Positions 9,399 to 18,611 are shown, numbered from the stretch's first letter. The stretch: 64,000 nt of DNA from an uncultured Candidatus Actinomarina sp. (GCA_902596545.1 CACJUH010000006.1:27740-91739), one strand, 5' to 3'. Program-made: numbers and translations. Notes: a model not told the origin generated them from the sequence alone.

Positions 9399-9490
9399 GG
9401 AGGTGAATGAGCGCCTGGTGGGCTCCACAGTCTTCAAAACTGTTGAAAGGTGTAAAAGTCTTTGGCAGGTTCGATTCCTGTCCACCTCCG
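9399..9490 (+). tRNA. selC: tRNA-Sec (anticodon TCA), selC
   Basis: A 92-base tRNA for selenocysteine. Acceptor strands GGAGGTG (9399-9405) and CACCTCC (9483-9489) pair in seven positions, with an eighth possible; discriminator G at 9490; CCA not encoded. The D arm is long (GAGC...GGCTC, 9409-9425). The anticodon stem ACAGT/ACTGT (9427-9431 and 9439-9443) encloses loop CTTCAAA with anticodon TCA at 9434-9436. A long variable arm (9444-9463) pairs AAAG with CTTT, and the T arm is GCAGG-TTCGATT-CCTGT (9465-9481). The UCA anticodon with a long variable arm and extended acceptor/D stems is diagnostic. It decodes the UGA in selD at 35985-35987. Confidence 0.94.
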
Positions 9491-9525
9491 CTAATTTATA
9501 CTTTTTTTGTGTTTAATATAAGAAA

Positions 9526-9852
9526 ATGACAGAAGAAAATACCTTAGACAACATTGATTTTGCACCACCTGGATTTAAAGTTTCACCAGGTTGGAGAGTG
9601 GGTCATTTGAGAGAAGAGACTTTTACTAAATCTGGATTATTAGTTCCAGCAGGTAGCGAAAAAACTTCTGAAGCACTTCCTTTAATCGATGTTGATTCTG
9701 GAAATCAATTTTGGGCAGTTGCAAGTGGTGCATGGAAATTTATATGGCCACCAACAGGTAAGGTCGTATTAGCAGTAAGAGAGTCTCAAATTATTGCTGA
9801 AGAAGAAATCTCTAATAAATCTGATAGTGGACAACTACCTATAATGAAATAA
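9526..9852 (+). CDS. Hypothetical protein, possible GroES-like fold
   Basis: A 108-residue soluble protein that I do not firmly recognise. The segment ETFTKSGLLVPAGSEKT (about 31-47) resembles the start of the GroES barrel (E-T-x-x-x-SGL-x-x-P), and GKVVLAVRESQIIAEEE (about 84-100) resembles its last strand, where GroES has a hydrophobic run followed by a DI/DVLA-like segment. The middle (DSGNQFWAVASGAWKFIWPPT) does not obviously match. No GroEL is nearby. The stop codon at 9850-9852 directly abuts the TTG start of hflX, so the two genes are probably one transcript. Coding assignment is good; the fold is a weak inference. Confidence 0.6.
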   Translation: MTEENTLDNIDFAPPGFKVSPGWRVGHLREETFTKSGLLVPAGSEKTSEALPLIDVDSGNQFWAVASGAWKFIWPPTGKVVLAVRESQIIAEEEISNKSDSGQLPIMK

Positions 9853-11172
9853 TTGAATCAAAGAAATAACCCTAACCAATCCGATAGAAAACTTCTAACT
9901 GTATCAGACAGAGATATATTTGTAACTACTCAAAAAGCTTTACTAGTCGGAATAATCCTAAAAAATGAAATCAGAGCAGATAAAGAAGAATCTCTCAAAG
10001 AACTTATTAACCTAGTAAAAACGGCTGGCTCAAATCCCACAATTATACAAACAAAAAGAGTTGAAAGAGTAGACCCTAAAACTTACATAGGAAAAGGTTC
10101 TATTGCAGAATTAGTAGACATTTCTGATGCAAATGATATAGATGTTGTCATATTTGATTGTGAACTTACTCCAAATCAACAAAAAGAACTTCGTGCATTA
10201 TTTAAATGTGACGTTGTTGATAGAACTGGTTTAATCTTAGATATATTTGCCTTACATGCTCAATCAAAGGAAGCAACTTTACAGGTCGAACTTGCATTAT
10301 CAATTTATTTAAAACCAAGATTGGCTGGCTTGGGAAAAACTTTAAATCAGCAAGGTGGTGGCATAGGCACTAGAGGTCCTGGTGAGACTAAGCTAGAAAC
10401 AGATAATCGATTAATTGACAACAGAATTAACAAATTAAAAAAAGAAATAAAAAAAGTAGGTAAACAAAGAGAAGTTCAATCAAGTTTTAGGAAAAAAAAC
10501 AATACTCCATTAGTTTCAATAGTTGGATATACAAATGCTGGTAAATCTACTTTACTTGAAAAAATAACAGAGTCTAAAACCTATGTCGCTAATGAGTTGT
10601 TTGCAACTGTAGATTCCCTTCAACGAGAATTAAAAGTAGATGATTTAAGCGAACCAATTATTATTTCTGATACAGTTGGTTTCATACAAAACCTTCCTAC
10701 AACATTGATCGATTCATTTAAATCAACACTCACAGTAGTGAAAGAAGCTAACCTGCTTATACATGTTGTTGACGCTGCATCTGCTATTCCAGAAATGCAT
10801 ATTTCTACAGTACATGAAATTCTGAAACAAATTGAATCAAATGTAGAAGAGCTTTTAGTCTTCAACAAGATAGATAAAATAGATAAAGCATCTCTAAATT
10901 TTTTACAGGAAAAATATGAAAGTGCAATTTTTGTTTCTTCGATAAAACAAACAAATCTTGATCAATTGATTTCAGCAATTACTTATAAAATTTTTGGAAA
11001 TTTAATTGAAGTTAAACTTTTAACAAGCCCTAAGCATTTAGATACACTACATAAGTTTTCAACAATCAAAAATGTAGTCAATAAAGAAGATCAATTAGAA
11101 GTTGAGGTATCAATAAGAAATTATTATCTAAATAATTTAGTTAAAAAGGAAGTTGTTAAAATTCTCTCATGA
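9853..11172 (+). CDS. hflX: GTPase HflX
   Basis: Ribosome-associated GTPase that splits stalled 70S ribosomes under stress. It has an N-terminal HflX domain (YIGKGSIAELVD about 73-84, then QQKELRALF and VDRTGLILDIFALHA), the QGGGIGTRGPGETKLE linker motif, and a G domain with P-loop GYTNAGKST, G3 DTVGF and G4 NKID. 439 residues is typical. The start is a TTG directly after the preceding stop, with no spacer; no better in-frame ATG precedes the conserved region. It overlaps gnd by 4 bases (ATGA), indicating coupling. Confidence 0.93.
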   Translation: MNQRNNPNQSDRKLLTVSDRDIFVTTQKALLVGIILKNEIRADKEESLKELINLVKTAGSNPTIIQTKRVERVDPKTYIGKGSIAELVDISDANDIDVVIFDCELTPNQQKELRALFKCDVVDRTGLILDIFALHAQSKEATLQVELALSIYLKPRLAGLGKTLNQQGGGIGTRGPGETKLETDNRLIDNRINKLKKEIKKVGKQREVQSSFRKKNNTPLVSIVGYTNAGKSTLLEKITESKTYVANELFATVDSLQRELKVDDLSEPIIISDTVGFIQNLPTTLIDSFKSTLTVVKEANLLIHVVDAASAIPEMHISTVHEILKQIESNVEELLVFNKIDKIDKASLNFLQEKYESAIFVSSIKQTNLDQLISAITYKIFGNLIEVKLLTSPKHLDTLHKFSTIKNVVNKEDQLEVEVSIRNYYLNNLVKKEVVKILS

Positions 11173-12533
11173 GTGAAACAATAGGTATTGTTGGCATCGG
11201 AGTAATGGGGAGAAATATCGCATTAAATTTTTCTGATAATGACATAAATGTAGTTGTATTTAACAAGTCCAAAGATAAGATTGATGACCTTATTCATGAG
11301 GGTTCTAAAAAAAATATATCTGGATTTACTAGCCTCAATGAATTTGTAAAAAATATTGAAAGTCCGAGAAACATTCTTTTAATGGTTCCATCTGGTGAGG
11401 CTACTAATAGTGTAGCGGAAGAACTATTAGATTTGCTCGATCATGACGATGTTTTAATTGATGGTGGAAATTCTTTTTATAAAGATAGCCTTGAACTTGG
11501 AAATAAATGTAAAAAGAAAAAAATACGCTTTGTAGGTATGGGTGTTTCAGGTGGAGAAACAGGAGCAAGGCACGGACCTGCATTAATGCTTGGCACTGGT
11601 GACAACATTCCAGAAAATTTATTATCAATGATCAAATCTATATCAGCAAAAAGCAGTTATGGGGACTGCGTTGGCGTTTACAAAGGTTATGGCACTGGAC
11701 ACTTTATAAAAATGCTACATAATGGAATTGAGTATGCTGAAATGCAAATACTTGCAGAAATTTATAGTATTTTAAAGAGTTCTAACCTTAGTAATATAGA
11801 AATTAGTAATTTTTTTGAAAGTCTTAAAGAAAAAAATCAATCTTCTTACTTAATTGAAATATCTTCAGAAATTATAAAAAAGAAAACAAATAACGAATAT
11901 CTAATTGATACTATTAAGCCTGTTGCCAATAACAAAGGTACTGGTAAATTAACAGTAGAAACGTCTCTAGAATCCAACTTTCCTTTGCCTAGTATCTATG
12001 AAGCTTTTAACGCAAGAGTAGAAAGTCATTTTCAAAAAATTTGGCCCAAAGTTACACATTCAAAAAATTTAAATGTCGATTTAAATAAAATTGAAAATAC
12101 AATATATTTTGCACGTCTTTCAACTTTGATTCAAGGAATTTTATTTATTGAGCATTTCAGCAACAAGGAAAGCCTTGAAATTAAAATTCCAGAAGTATTA
12201 CAAAATTGGCTAGCAGGTTGCATAATTCGATCTGACTTACTTAAAGATATTAAAGAAATTTATGAAGAAATTTCAACAGATTCATCCATTGTTGAAATAG
12301 AGGAAATACAAAACCAATTAGAAGAAAAATTAGATGACATTAAAACAACAATTAATAAAGCTGTTGAAAGTCAGATTGCTCTACCGGTAATTTATTCCTC
12401 ATATAATTGGTATATCAATTCCTCGAATAATTTCAACCCTTCATCATTAATCCAAGCTCAGCGAGATTTCTTTGGTGCACACATGGTCCAACTTTTAAAT
12501 GAAGATGAATTTATACACTTAGACTGGGTTTGA
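11169..12533 (+). CDS. gnd: 6-phosphogluconate dehydrogenase, decarboxylating
   Basis: Oxidises 6-phosphogluconate to ribulose-5-phosphate and CO2, making NADPH in the oxidative pentose phosphate pathway. It shows the N-terminal Rossmann motif GIVGIGVMGRNIA, the substrate segments GVSGGETGARHGPALM (about 127-142), GHFIKMLHNGIEYAEMQ with the catalytic Lys and the HNGIEY signature (about 178-194), and NKGTGKLTVETSL. 454 residues is near the usual 470. It lies between hflX and aminopeptidase N, overlapping hflX by 4 bases. No other pentose phosphate gene is in the window. Confidence 0.93.
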   Translation: MSETIGIVGIGVMGRNIALNFSDNDINVVVFNKSKDKIDDLIHEGSKKNISGFTSLNEFVKNIESPRNILLMVPSGEATNSVAEELLDLLDHDDVLIDGGNSFYKDSLELGNKCKKKKIRFVGMGVSGGETGARHGPALMLGTGDNIPENLLSMIKSISAKSSYGDCVGVYKGYGTGHFIKMLHNGIEYAEMQILAEIYSILKSSNLSNIEISNFFESLKEKNQSSYLIEISSEIIKKKTNNEYLIDTIKPVANNKGTGKLTVETSLESNFPLPSIYEAFNARVESHFQKIWPKVTHSKNLNVDLNKIENTIYFARLSTLIQGILFIEHFSNKESLEIKIPEVLQNWLAGCIIRSDLLKDIKEIYEEISTDSSIVEIEEIQNQLEEKLDDIKTTINKAVESQIALPVIYSSYNWYINSSNNFNPSSLIQAQRDFFGAHMVQLLNEDEFIHLDWV

Positions 12534-12558
12534 TTCTCATATAAACTACAATTTGTTA

Positions 12559-15072
12559 ATGAATCAAAATATTTTACTTCCAAAATTAGCAATACCTAAC
12601 AGATATGAAATAAGTCTTGATATCGACCTTAAAAATTTTAAATATCTTGGAAAAGAAATCGTATTCATAGAGGTTGTAGAGGACACTGACGAAATACATT
12701 TACATGCAGTCGGTTTAACAATCAATTCTTCTTTTATAGAAGACGATAATGGAGCACATATTGACGGATCTGTAAATTATCTAAATGAAGATGAAAAAAT
12801 AATAATAAACTTTGAAGAAAAAGTTACCTCTGGTGACTGGAAATTATATATTGATTTCGAAGGTGAAATTGTTGATGATTTAAGAGGTTTTTATAGAAGC
12901 AAGTTTGTAGATGAAAATAATGAACAACACTGGATAGCTACAACCCAATTTGAACCCACTTCTGCAAGAATGGCTTTTCCCTGTTGGGATGAACCAGAAT
13001 ATAAGTCGGTTTTTTCAATAACTCTTACATCTGATAAATCAGATATAAGAGTTAGCAATGAAAAAGTTATTAGTGAAACAACCTTGAACGAGAAAACTAC
13101 AAGTAAGTTTGAAGACTCAATGAGAATGTCTACCTATCTTGTTGCTTTTGTGGTTGGTCCTCTAGAAATTACTGAAATAGGAAAATCTAAAACAACAGAT
13201 GTTAGAGTTGTTCACAGGCCTGGATTTGGGCACCAAACAAAATTTGCAGGAGAAGCAGCCATAAAAATTTTGGACTTTTTTGAAAATTATTATGATATCA
13301 ATTACCCAGGAACGAAATTAGATTTAATAGCTATCCCAGATTTTGCTATGGGCGCCATGGAAAATGTCGGTGCTGTAACTTTTAGAGAAACTTTGCTGTT
13401 AATTGATGTTGAAAAGGCTACAAGAGCAGAGTTGTCTAGGTCTGTTGAAGTTGTTGCGCATGAACTTGCACATATGTGGTTTGGAGATTTAGTAACAATG
13501 AAATGGTGGGATGGAATTTGGTTAAATGAAGCATTCGCAAGTTTAATGGAAGTGATTGCCTCAGAAGCTACCTATCCGGAATTTAAGTTGTGGAATGAAT
13601 TAAACCTAGCAAGAAGCCAGGGTTTTAATGTAGATTCGCTTAAATCTTCAAGACCAGTTGAGTTTGAAGTTGCAACACCAGAAGAAGCGGAAGAAATGTT
13701 TGATGTTCTAACATATCAAAAAGGTTCTACTGTTTTAAGAATGTTTGAAACTTTTATTGGTGAAGAAAATTTTAAAAAAGGTGTCAGAAATTATTTGAAC
13801 AAACACAAATATAAAAATACCCACTCATCTGATTTGTGGACAGAGCTTTCTGGAGAAACAGAATATGATTTAGAAGATATCTTGCCCACTTGGATAAAAC
13901 AAGAAGGCTATCCAATAATTAGTATTGAACATAATGAAAATACAAATTTTACTTTTTCGCAATCAAAGTTTTTAATTGATGGCGAGACTGATGATTCATT
14001 GTGGAAAGTTCCTATAAATATCCGTTTTCTAGATAATGGTAAAAGTCAAAAAGTTCTTTTAGAAAACAAGTCTGACTCTTTTGAGCTTATTGGCAATGTA
14101 CCATTCATCAATAACGGAGGTTGGTCCTTTTTCCACTCAACATATGAAGCTGAACATCTAAATGAAATTATTCGCTACTTTGATGATTTGGATATTAATG
14201 AAAAATACCGACTACTTGAAGATTCATGGATGTCATTAAGGACAGAGAAGCTGACTTTAGAAAGTTTCCTTAAACTAATTGATTTATATAAAAATGAATC
14301 CGATAAAAATATATGGTCTTTAGTTTCAGGGATATTTGCCACTCTTCATAAGATAGATTCAAGTAATGAACTAGAAAATTATATAGCACAATTCTGTAAA
14401 CCATTATTGGACAAATTGGGAAGCGAGTATAAAGAAGGTATAGATCAAGAAATGTCCCAATTGAAATCATTGATTTGTTTTTTGTATGCAAAATACTCAA
14501 AAGATGATAAATTTATTTCACACTTCACAGATCAATTTAATTCAGAAAAATATAAAGACTATTCTGATGGAAATTACTATAACTTAGTCCTCTCTGTATC
14601 AGGATTAGACAAATCAATTTCAATTAATAATTATTTAAACAACTTCATTAATTCAGATTCTCCACAAATTGAAGCTAGGTTTAGATCAAGCCTTCCAGGA
14701 GTTAATGATCCAGAGACTCCAAAAGTAGTTATTGAAGCAATACTTAATGAGACTATAAGAGGTGCTGATGCCCCATACTTGCTTGCTGGCCTGATATCAC
14801 ATCCTGAAAATGGTAAAGATGCTTGGGAAATTATAAAGTCAAACTGGGAAGATTTACTGAAAGTAATGCCTGAATGGACTTCATCACGAATTCTTGACGG
14901 GCTACCCTCTGTTTATGATGAAAATATAGGAAAAGACATCCAAGATTTCATAAAATTAAACCCACTTCCATCTGCAGAAAAACTAATGAAGCAAAAGTTT
15001 GAAAGATTAAATGCAAATATTAAATTTAAAAATTCAATAAATAGTGTTTTAAAAAAGGCTAAATTTGTATAA
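12559..15072 (+). CDS. pepN: Aminopeptidase N (M1 family)
   Basis: Zinc aminopeptidase removing N-terminal residues from peptides. The catalytic domain shows GAMENVGAVTFRE (substrate N-terminus binding), the zinc motif HELAHMWFGDLV (HExxH) and the third ligand in WLNEAFASLMEV. The long C-terminal part (about residues 440-837) is the helical ERAP1-like domain. ATG at 12559 is preferred; an in-frame TTG two codons upstream (12553) is possible. At about 837 residues it matches actinobacterial PepN. There is no signal peptide, so it acts in the cytoplasm, consistent with recycling of imported peptides. Confidence 0.94.
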   Translation: MNQNILLPKLAIPNRYEISLDIDLKNFKYLGKEIVFIEVVEDTDEIHLHAVGLTINSSFIEDDNGAHIDGSVNYLNEDEKIIINFEEKVTSGDWKLYIDFEGEIVDDLRGFYRSKFVDENNEQHWIATTQFEPTSARMAFPCWDEPEYKSVFSITLTSDKSDIRVSNEKVISETTLNEKTTSKFEDSMRMSTYLVAFVVGPLEITEIGKSKTTDVRVVHRPGFGHQTKFAGEAAIKILDFFENYYDINYPGTKLDLIAIPDFAMGAMENVGAVTFRETLLLIDVEKATRAELSRSVEVVAHELAHMWFGDLVTMKWWDGIWLNEAFASLMEVIASEATYPEFKLWNELNLARSQGFNVDSLKSSRPVEFEVATPEEAEEMFDVLTYQKGSTVLRMFETFIGEENFKKGVRNYLNKHKYKNTHSSDLWTELSGETEYDLEDILPTWIKQEGYPIISIEHNENTNFTFSQSKFLIDGETDDSLWKVPINIRFLDNGKSQKVLLENKSDSFELIGNVPFINNGGWSFFHSTYEAEHLNEIIRYFDDLDINEKYRLLEDSWMSLRTEKLTLESFLKLIDLYKNESDKNIWSLVSGIFATLHKIDSSNELENYIAQFCKPLLDKLGSEYKEGIDQEMSQLKSLICFLYAKYSKDDKFISHFTDQFNSEKYKDYSDGNYYNLVLSVSGLDKSISINNYLNNFINSDSPQIEARFRSSLPGVNDPETPKVVIEAILNETIRGADAPYLLAGLISHPENGKDAWEIIKSNWEDLLKVMPEWTSSRILDGLPSVYDENIGKDIQDFIKLNPLPSAEKLMKQKFERLNANIKFKNSINSVLKKAKFV

Positions 15073-15083
15073 AAGGAGATGAA

Positions 15084-15902
15084 ATGAAACCAAGAATTGC
15101 TGTATTTTTACAACCTCAACATGCAGAGTATGACCAGATAAGAAAAGCTGCTAAGGAATCAGAAGAAATTGGTGCAGATGTTATTTACAACTGGGACCAT
15201 TTCTATCCACTATACAAAGAAGATGGTACACAATGGGAACAAGGTGAAAGAAGAGAGGGAAAGCATTTTGAATGTTGGACTATGCTAGCTAGCTGGGCTG
15301 AAGTGACAGATAACATTGATATAGGTCCCTTAGTTACTTGTAATTCATATAGAAATCCTGAACTACTAGCTGATATGGCTAGAACAGTTGACCACATATC
15401 TGATGGGCGAGTAATTCTTGGAATCGGCTCAGGTTGGTTTGAACAAGATTATGAAGAGTATGGTTATGAGTTTGGCACAGCAATATGGAGACTCAAAGAA
15501 CTAGAAAAATCATTGGAAAGAATTGTAAAAAGGATGGGTAAATTAGATCCGCAGCCTAAAAGAAAGATACCCATACTAATCGGAGGTGGTGGAGAAAAAG
15601 TGACTCTTAGGCTAGTCGCACAGTATGCAGACATTTGGCATGGATTTGCAACGAAAACAGAAGAACGAAGTGGCATTGAAACTGTAGCACACAAAAATTC
15701 AGTATTAAACAATTGGTGTTCTGAAGTAGGAAGAGATCCAAATGAAATACAAAGATCAATTGGAATAGATATTAAAAGAATTGATCTTGCCGATGATCTG
15801 TTGGAAGCTGGAGCTACTGAAGTAACTTTAGCCGTTAATGGACCAGGATATGATTTATCTTTAGTCAAAGAGTGGATTGCATGGAGAGATTCAAAAGAAT
15901 AG
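15084..15902 (+). CDS. LLM-class F420-dependent oxidoreductase family protein
   Basis: Luciferase-like TIM-barrel flavin/F420 oxidoreductase of 272 residues. Visible landmarks are ADVIYNWDHFYPLY (about 31-44), LVTCNSYRNPELLADMARTVDHISDGRVILGIGSGW in sections (about 83-118), and PILIGGGGEKVTLRLVAQYADIW. The start is supported by a strong ribosome site AAAGGAG 5 bases before ATG. The substrate cannot be read from sequence. Many family members in actinobacteria use coenzyme F420 rather than FMN; which applies here is not shown. It is followed by a Ca/Na antiporter gene only 10 bases away. Confidence 0.87.
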   Translation: MKPRIAVFLQPQHAEYDQIRKAAKESEEIGADVIYNWDHFYPLYKEDGTQWEQGERREGKHFECWTMLASWAEVTDNIDIGPLVTCNSYRNPELLADMARTVDHISDGRVILGIGSGWFEQDYEEYGYEFGTAIWRLKELEKSLERIVKRMGKLDPQPKRKIPILIGGGGEKVTLRLVAQYADIWHGFATKTEERSGIETVAHKNSVLNNWCSEVGRDPNEIQRSIGIDIKRIDLADDLLEAGATEVTLAVNGPGYDLSLVKEWIAWRDSKE

Positions 15903-15912
15903 ACAGCAAGAC

Positions 15913-16836
15913 ATGGATATATTAATTCTCATATTTGGATTTGTAGTAGGATTAATTTTTTTAGTGAAGGGTGCAGATGAAATGGTTGATTCTGCCATCC
16001 AGATCGCCCTAAAATTCAAAATTCCCAGTTCTATAATAGGTGCAACATTTATTGGATTTGGTACATCTGCACCAGAATTATTTGCAAGTACGGGAGCAGC
16101 ATTAAATGGAGATTTGGATCTGGGAATTGGAAATATAGTAGGTTCAAATATAGCTAATTCACTACTTGTAGTAGCCGTTTTGTATCTCACAATTCCAAAG
16201 GACTTTGATAAGAAAATTAAGCTCAATCAACTTAGTCCGGTTTGGATGGCAATCCTCACCACTGTATTTGTATCAACTTATGTTCTCTTTAGTAGCTTTC
16301 CGCTTTACTTAGGAATTGTCCTGTTAGTTTTGACAATTTATGTAGTTTACAAAATGGTAAGTACTGACAGTGTTGAAGAAGAAGATTTCAAACCTGAAGA
16401 AAAAAACTACGTATGGCTCAGGGGATTACTTTCATTAGCCGCAACTCTTTATGGAAGTCAATTAGTGGTTGATAATGCAGTTAAGCTAGCAGAAACATTT
16501 GGCGTTTCATCTTTGGTAATAGGTTCAACGATTATTGCAATTGGTACCAGTCTTCCGGAAGTTGCTGGAACAATAGCAGCAGCAAGGATGAGAAAGCCTG
16601 ACATTGTTTTTGGAAATATTTTTGGTTCAAATCTTTTTAATATTGGATTAGTTGGTGGTGTAGCAATTTCAATAAGCCCTGGAAATATTCTCTCAAGAAT
16701 TGATTACCAGCTATTTATGATGTATTTTGTTTCTTTTCTTGTAATATTTTTATCAAGAAATGTCATAAAAAGAAACTTTGTTGTTGGGTATTCTTTTATA
16801 GCTTTTTATCTTCTATTTATTATTAGTCTTTTTTAA
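15913..16836 (+). CDS. Calcium/sodium antiporter (CaCA family, YrbG type)
   Basis: Membrane cation exchanger of about 307 residues with two homologous halves. The first alpha repeat reads GADEMVDSAIQIALKFKIPS then GATFIGFGTSAPELF. The second reads LVIGSTIIAIGTSLPEVAGT followed by GNIFGSNLFNIGLVGG. These conserved G-T-S-x-P-E motifs hold the ion-binding Glu residues. About ten hydrophobic segments are visible, with an acidic cytosolic loop (DSVEEEDFKPEEKN) between halves. ATG at 15913 is chosen because the upstream ATG at 15877 would add a hydrophilic, unrelated dozen residues and overlap the previous gene. The 3' end overlaps convergent lgt by 14 bases. Confidence 0.88.
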   Translation: MDILILIFGFVVGLIFLVKGADEMVDSAIQIALKFKIPSSIIGATFIGFGTSAPELFASTGAALNGDLDLGIGNIVGSNIANSLLVVAVLYLTIPKDFDKKIKLNQLSPVWMAILTTVFVSTYVLFSSFPLYLGIVLLVLTIYVVYKMVSTDSVEEEDFKPEEKNYVWLRGLLSLAATLYGSQLVVDNAVKLAETFGVSSLVIGSTIIAIGTSLPEVAGTIAAARMRKPDIVFGNIFGSNLFNIGLVGGVAISISPGNILSRIDYQLFMMYFVSFLVIFLSRNVIKRNFVVGYSFIAFYLLFIISLF

Positions 16837-17656
16837 TATTTTTATTTTTTAAAAAAAAGATTAATCCTAAAAATGCGAGAAGGGCTCCTCCAATTTGATT
16901 CCAGGTAAATACACCAATCGTAGAATCTCCCATTCCAAATCTTAAAGTGTCTAAAAATGCTCTTTGAGTTCCATACCATACTGCCCATAAACCAATCCAC
17001 GATCCTTTGCCAAATTCATAACGATTTTGTAATGATCTAAAAATAAAGAAAACAATTAACGCAAGAATTAAGTCATACAGTGCAACGTGATGGTATGTTC
17101 CACAAGTTAGCAGTGGCTCCATACATTCTAAAGAATTGTGTTGTGGGGCAACGTCATATCCCGGCTTAATTTCATAACCTAAAAAGAAGCTTGTTTCTCT
17201 TCCTAGATGTTCAACGATAGCAAGATCGCCAATTCTTCCAATAACAGTTCCAAGTATTAATCCTGTGGCAGCGTAATCTCCATATTGTTTAAAGTCTTCT
17301 TTATTAAAAATGCTAATTTTTAGATATGCAGCAATAATTCCCCCTGCCATACCACCCATAATTGAATAGCTACCAGCTAATGTAAAAACATCACTTAATC
17401 CATACCCTGGATTTGCATACCATTGTGCAGGTATGGTAAAAAATCTTGCACCAAGAATGGCTCCAAAGATTGCCCAGGTTAGCGCTTCAGAGAATAAAAT
17501 TGAGTTCGCACCGTCTTGTTCTGAGAGTTTTAAAGCATGACTAGCCCCAAAATAAAATCCAATTGCTGCAAAAACTCCATGTAACGAAAGAAATACTGGC
17601 CCAACTTTGGTAATTGGTATTGGAGGATAAGTTATTGAAAAAAATATTTCTTCCAT
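16823..17656 (-). CDS. lgt: Prolipoprotein diacylglyceryl transferase (divergent Lgt)
   Basis: Transfers diacylglycerol from phosphatidylglycerol to the lipobox Cys of prolipoproteins. The 277-residue membrane protein has about seven hydrophobic segments. The family signature is present as GRIGDLAIVEHLGRE, where classical Lgt has GRIGN and ends in ELWGR, so Asp replaces the usual Asn. GARFFTIP and the C-terminal WYGTQRAFLDTLRF segment (with an Arg matching the functional C-terminal Arg region) support the assignment. It lies next to ctaB and near ctaC, whose product has a lipobox. A related Lgt-like family with a different function cannot be fully excluded. Confidence 0.8.
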   Translation of the reverse strand: MEEIFFSITYPPIPITKVGPVFLSLHGVFAAIGFYFGASHALKLSEQDGANSILFSEALTWAIFGAILGARFFTIPAQWYANPGYGLSDVFTLAGSYSIMGGMAGGIIAAYLKISIFNKEDFKQYGDYAATGLILGTVIGRIGDLAIVEHLGRETSFFLGYEIKPGYDVAPQHNSLECMEPLLTCGTYHHVALYDLILALIVFFIFRSLQNRYEFGKGSWIGLWAVWYGTQRAFLDTLRFGMGDSTIGVFTWNQIGGALLAFLGLIFFLKNKNIKKD

Positions 17657-17658
17657 GA

Positions 17659-18540
17659 TTAAGTATTCCTTATTGTAAAAAGAATGTCAGCAATCATAGA
17701 CAAAAATATTACTGCTAGATAAGTATTAGAAAACACAAAGTACGATATTGGTTTGATTTTATCTGAGTACAAACCATAAGATTTAATCATTAAATAGATT
17801 CCAAAAATTAATGCCAAAAATAAATAAATCAAACCAAGCTGTAATACCGGTGCTATTAAAAGAGATGTTATTACGGTGGCACATGAATAAACACCAATAA
17901 AAATTGATGTTCTTTTTTTTGATTCTTGGGTTGGCAACATTGGAAATTCTGCGCCCCTATAGTCTTCTACATTTTCAATTGATAATGCCCAAAAATGAGC
18001 AGGAGTCCAAAGAAAAACAAGTAAAAATAAAAGCCATGATCCCGTATCAAGTTCAGTTCCTGTTGCAGCCCACCCTATAAGAACAGGCGCAGCTCCAGCT
18101 GCACCCCCAATAACAATATTTTGATTTGTTCTAGGTTTTAAAATCAATGTATATATAAAAGAGTAAAAAATGTTTGCCGTTAATGCAATATATGCTGCTA
18201 GCGGAGTTGTTTGTGTGTATAAAATTATAAATCCTATTAGTGCCAACAAAATTGAATACATATAAGCATTTTTTACGGAAATAGTTCCAGTGACAAGGGG
18301 CCTGTCAGATGTTCTTGCCATTAATTTATCAGTTTCTATTTCAAAAATTTGATTTAGAACATTAGCGCTTACTGCTAATGCTGTACCGCCAAATAATGTA
18401 AACAAAACCAACTCAACAGGTGGAAAGCCATATATAGAGACAACCATTGATGGTACAGTTGTAATAAGTAACAGCTCAACAATTCTTAATTTAGAAAGTT
18501 TTAAATAATTAGAAGCAACTTTTTTTGTTTGAACCTTCAT
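17659..18540 (-). CDS. ctaB: Protoheme IX farnesyltransferase (heme O synthase)
   Basis: Adds a farnesyl group to heme B to make heme O, the substrate of CtaA. The UbiA-family membrane protein (293 residues, about nine hydrophobic segments) carries the first Asp-rich motif NQIFEIETDKLMARTSDRPL and the second-loop EDYRGAEFPMLP, with LFLWTPAHFWALSI between them. It is divergent from ctaC, with a 71-base spacer between starts, so both may share regulation. lgt follows 2 bases after its stop. Confidence 0.93.
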   Translation of the reverse strand: MKVQTKKVASNYLKLSKLRIVELLLITTVPSMVVSIYGFPPVELVLFTLFGGTALAVSANVLNQIFEIETDKLMARTSDRPLVTGTISVKNAYMYSILLALIGFIILYTQTTPLAAYIALTANIFYSFIYTLILKPRTNQNIVIGGAAGAAPVLIGWAATGTELDTGSWLLFLLVFLWTPAHFWALSIENVEDYRGAEFPMLPTQESKKRTSIFIGVYSCATVITSLLIAPVLQLGLIYLFLALIFGIYLMIKSYGLYSDKIKPISYFVFSNTYLAVIFLSMIADILFTIRNT

Positions 18541-18574
18541 AGTGACATAGTACTTTAATTACACTATATATTGT

Positions 18575-18605
18575 TTGAACGCTATTCTTAAATATTGTTG
18601 ATAAT
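18575..18605 (+). promoter_or_regulatory. Possible leaderless promoter for the ctaC operon
   Basis: TTGAAC at 18575-18580 and GATAAT at 18600-18605 resemble -35 and -10 boxes with a long 19-base spacer. The -10 box ends only 6 bases before the ctaC ATG (18612) and no Shine-Dalgarno sequence is present, so the transcript would start at or very near the ATG. Confidence 0.4.
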
Positions 18606-18611
18606 ATAAAT

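Noticed and set aside
9399..9490. The tRNA as tRNA-Ser or tRNA-Leu, which also have long variable arms
   Set aside because: The anticodon is TCA, reading UGA, and the acceptor and D stems are longer than in class II tRNAs for Ser or Leu.
15464..15868. 134-codon minus-strand open frame inside the LLM oxidoreductase gene
   Set aside because: Antisense shadow; the plus-strand gene has conserved family motifs throughout.
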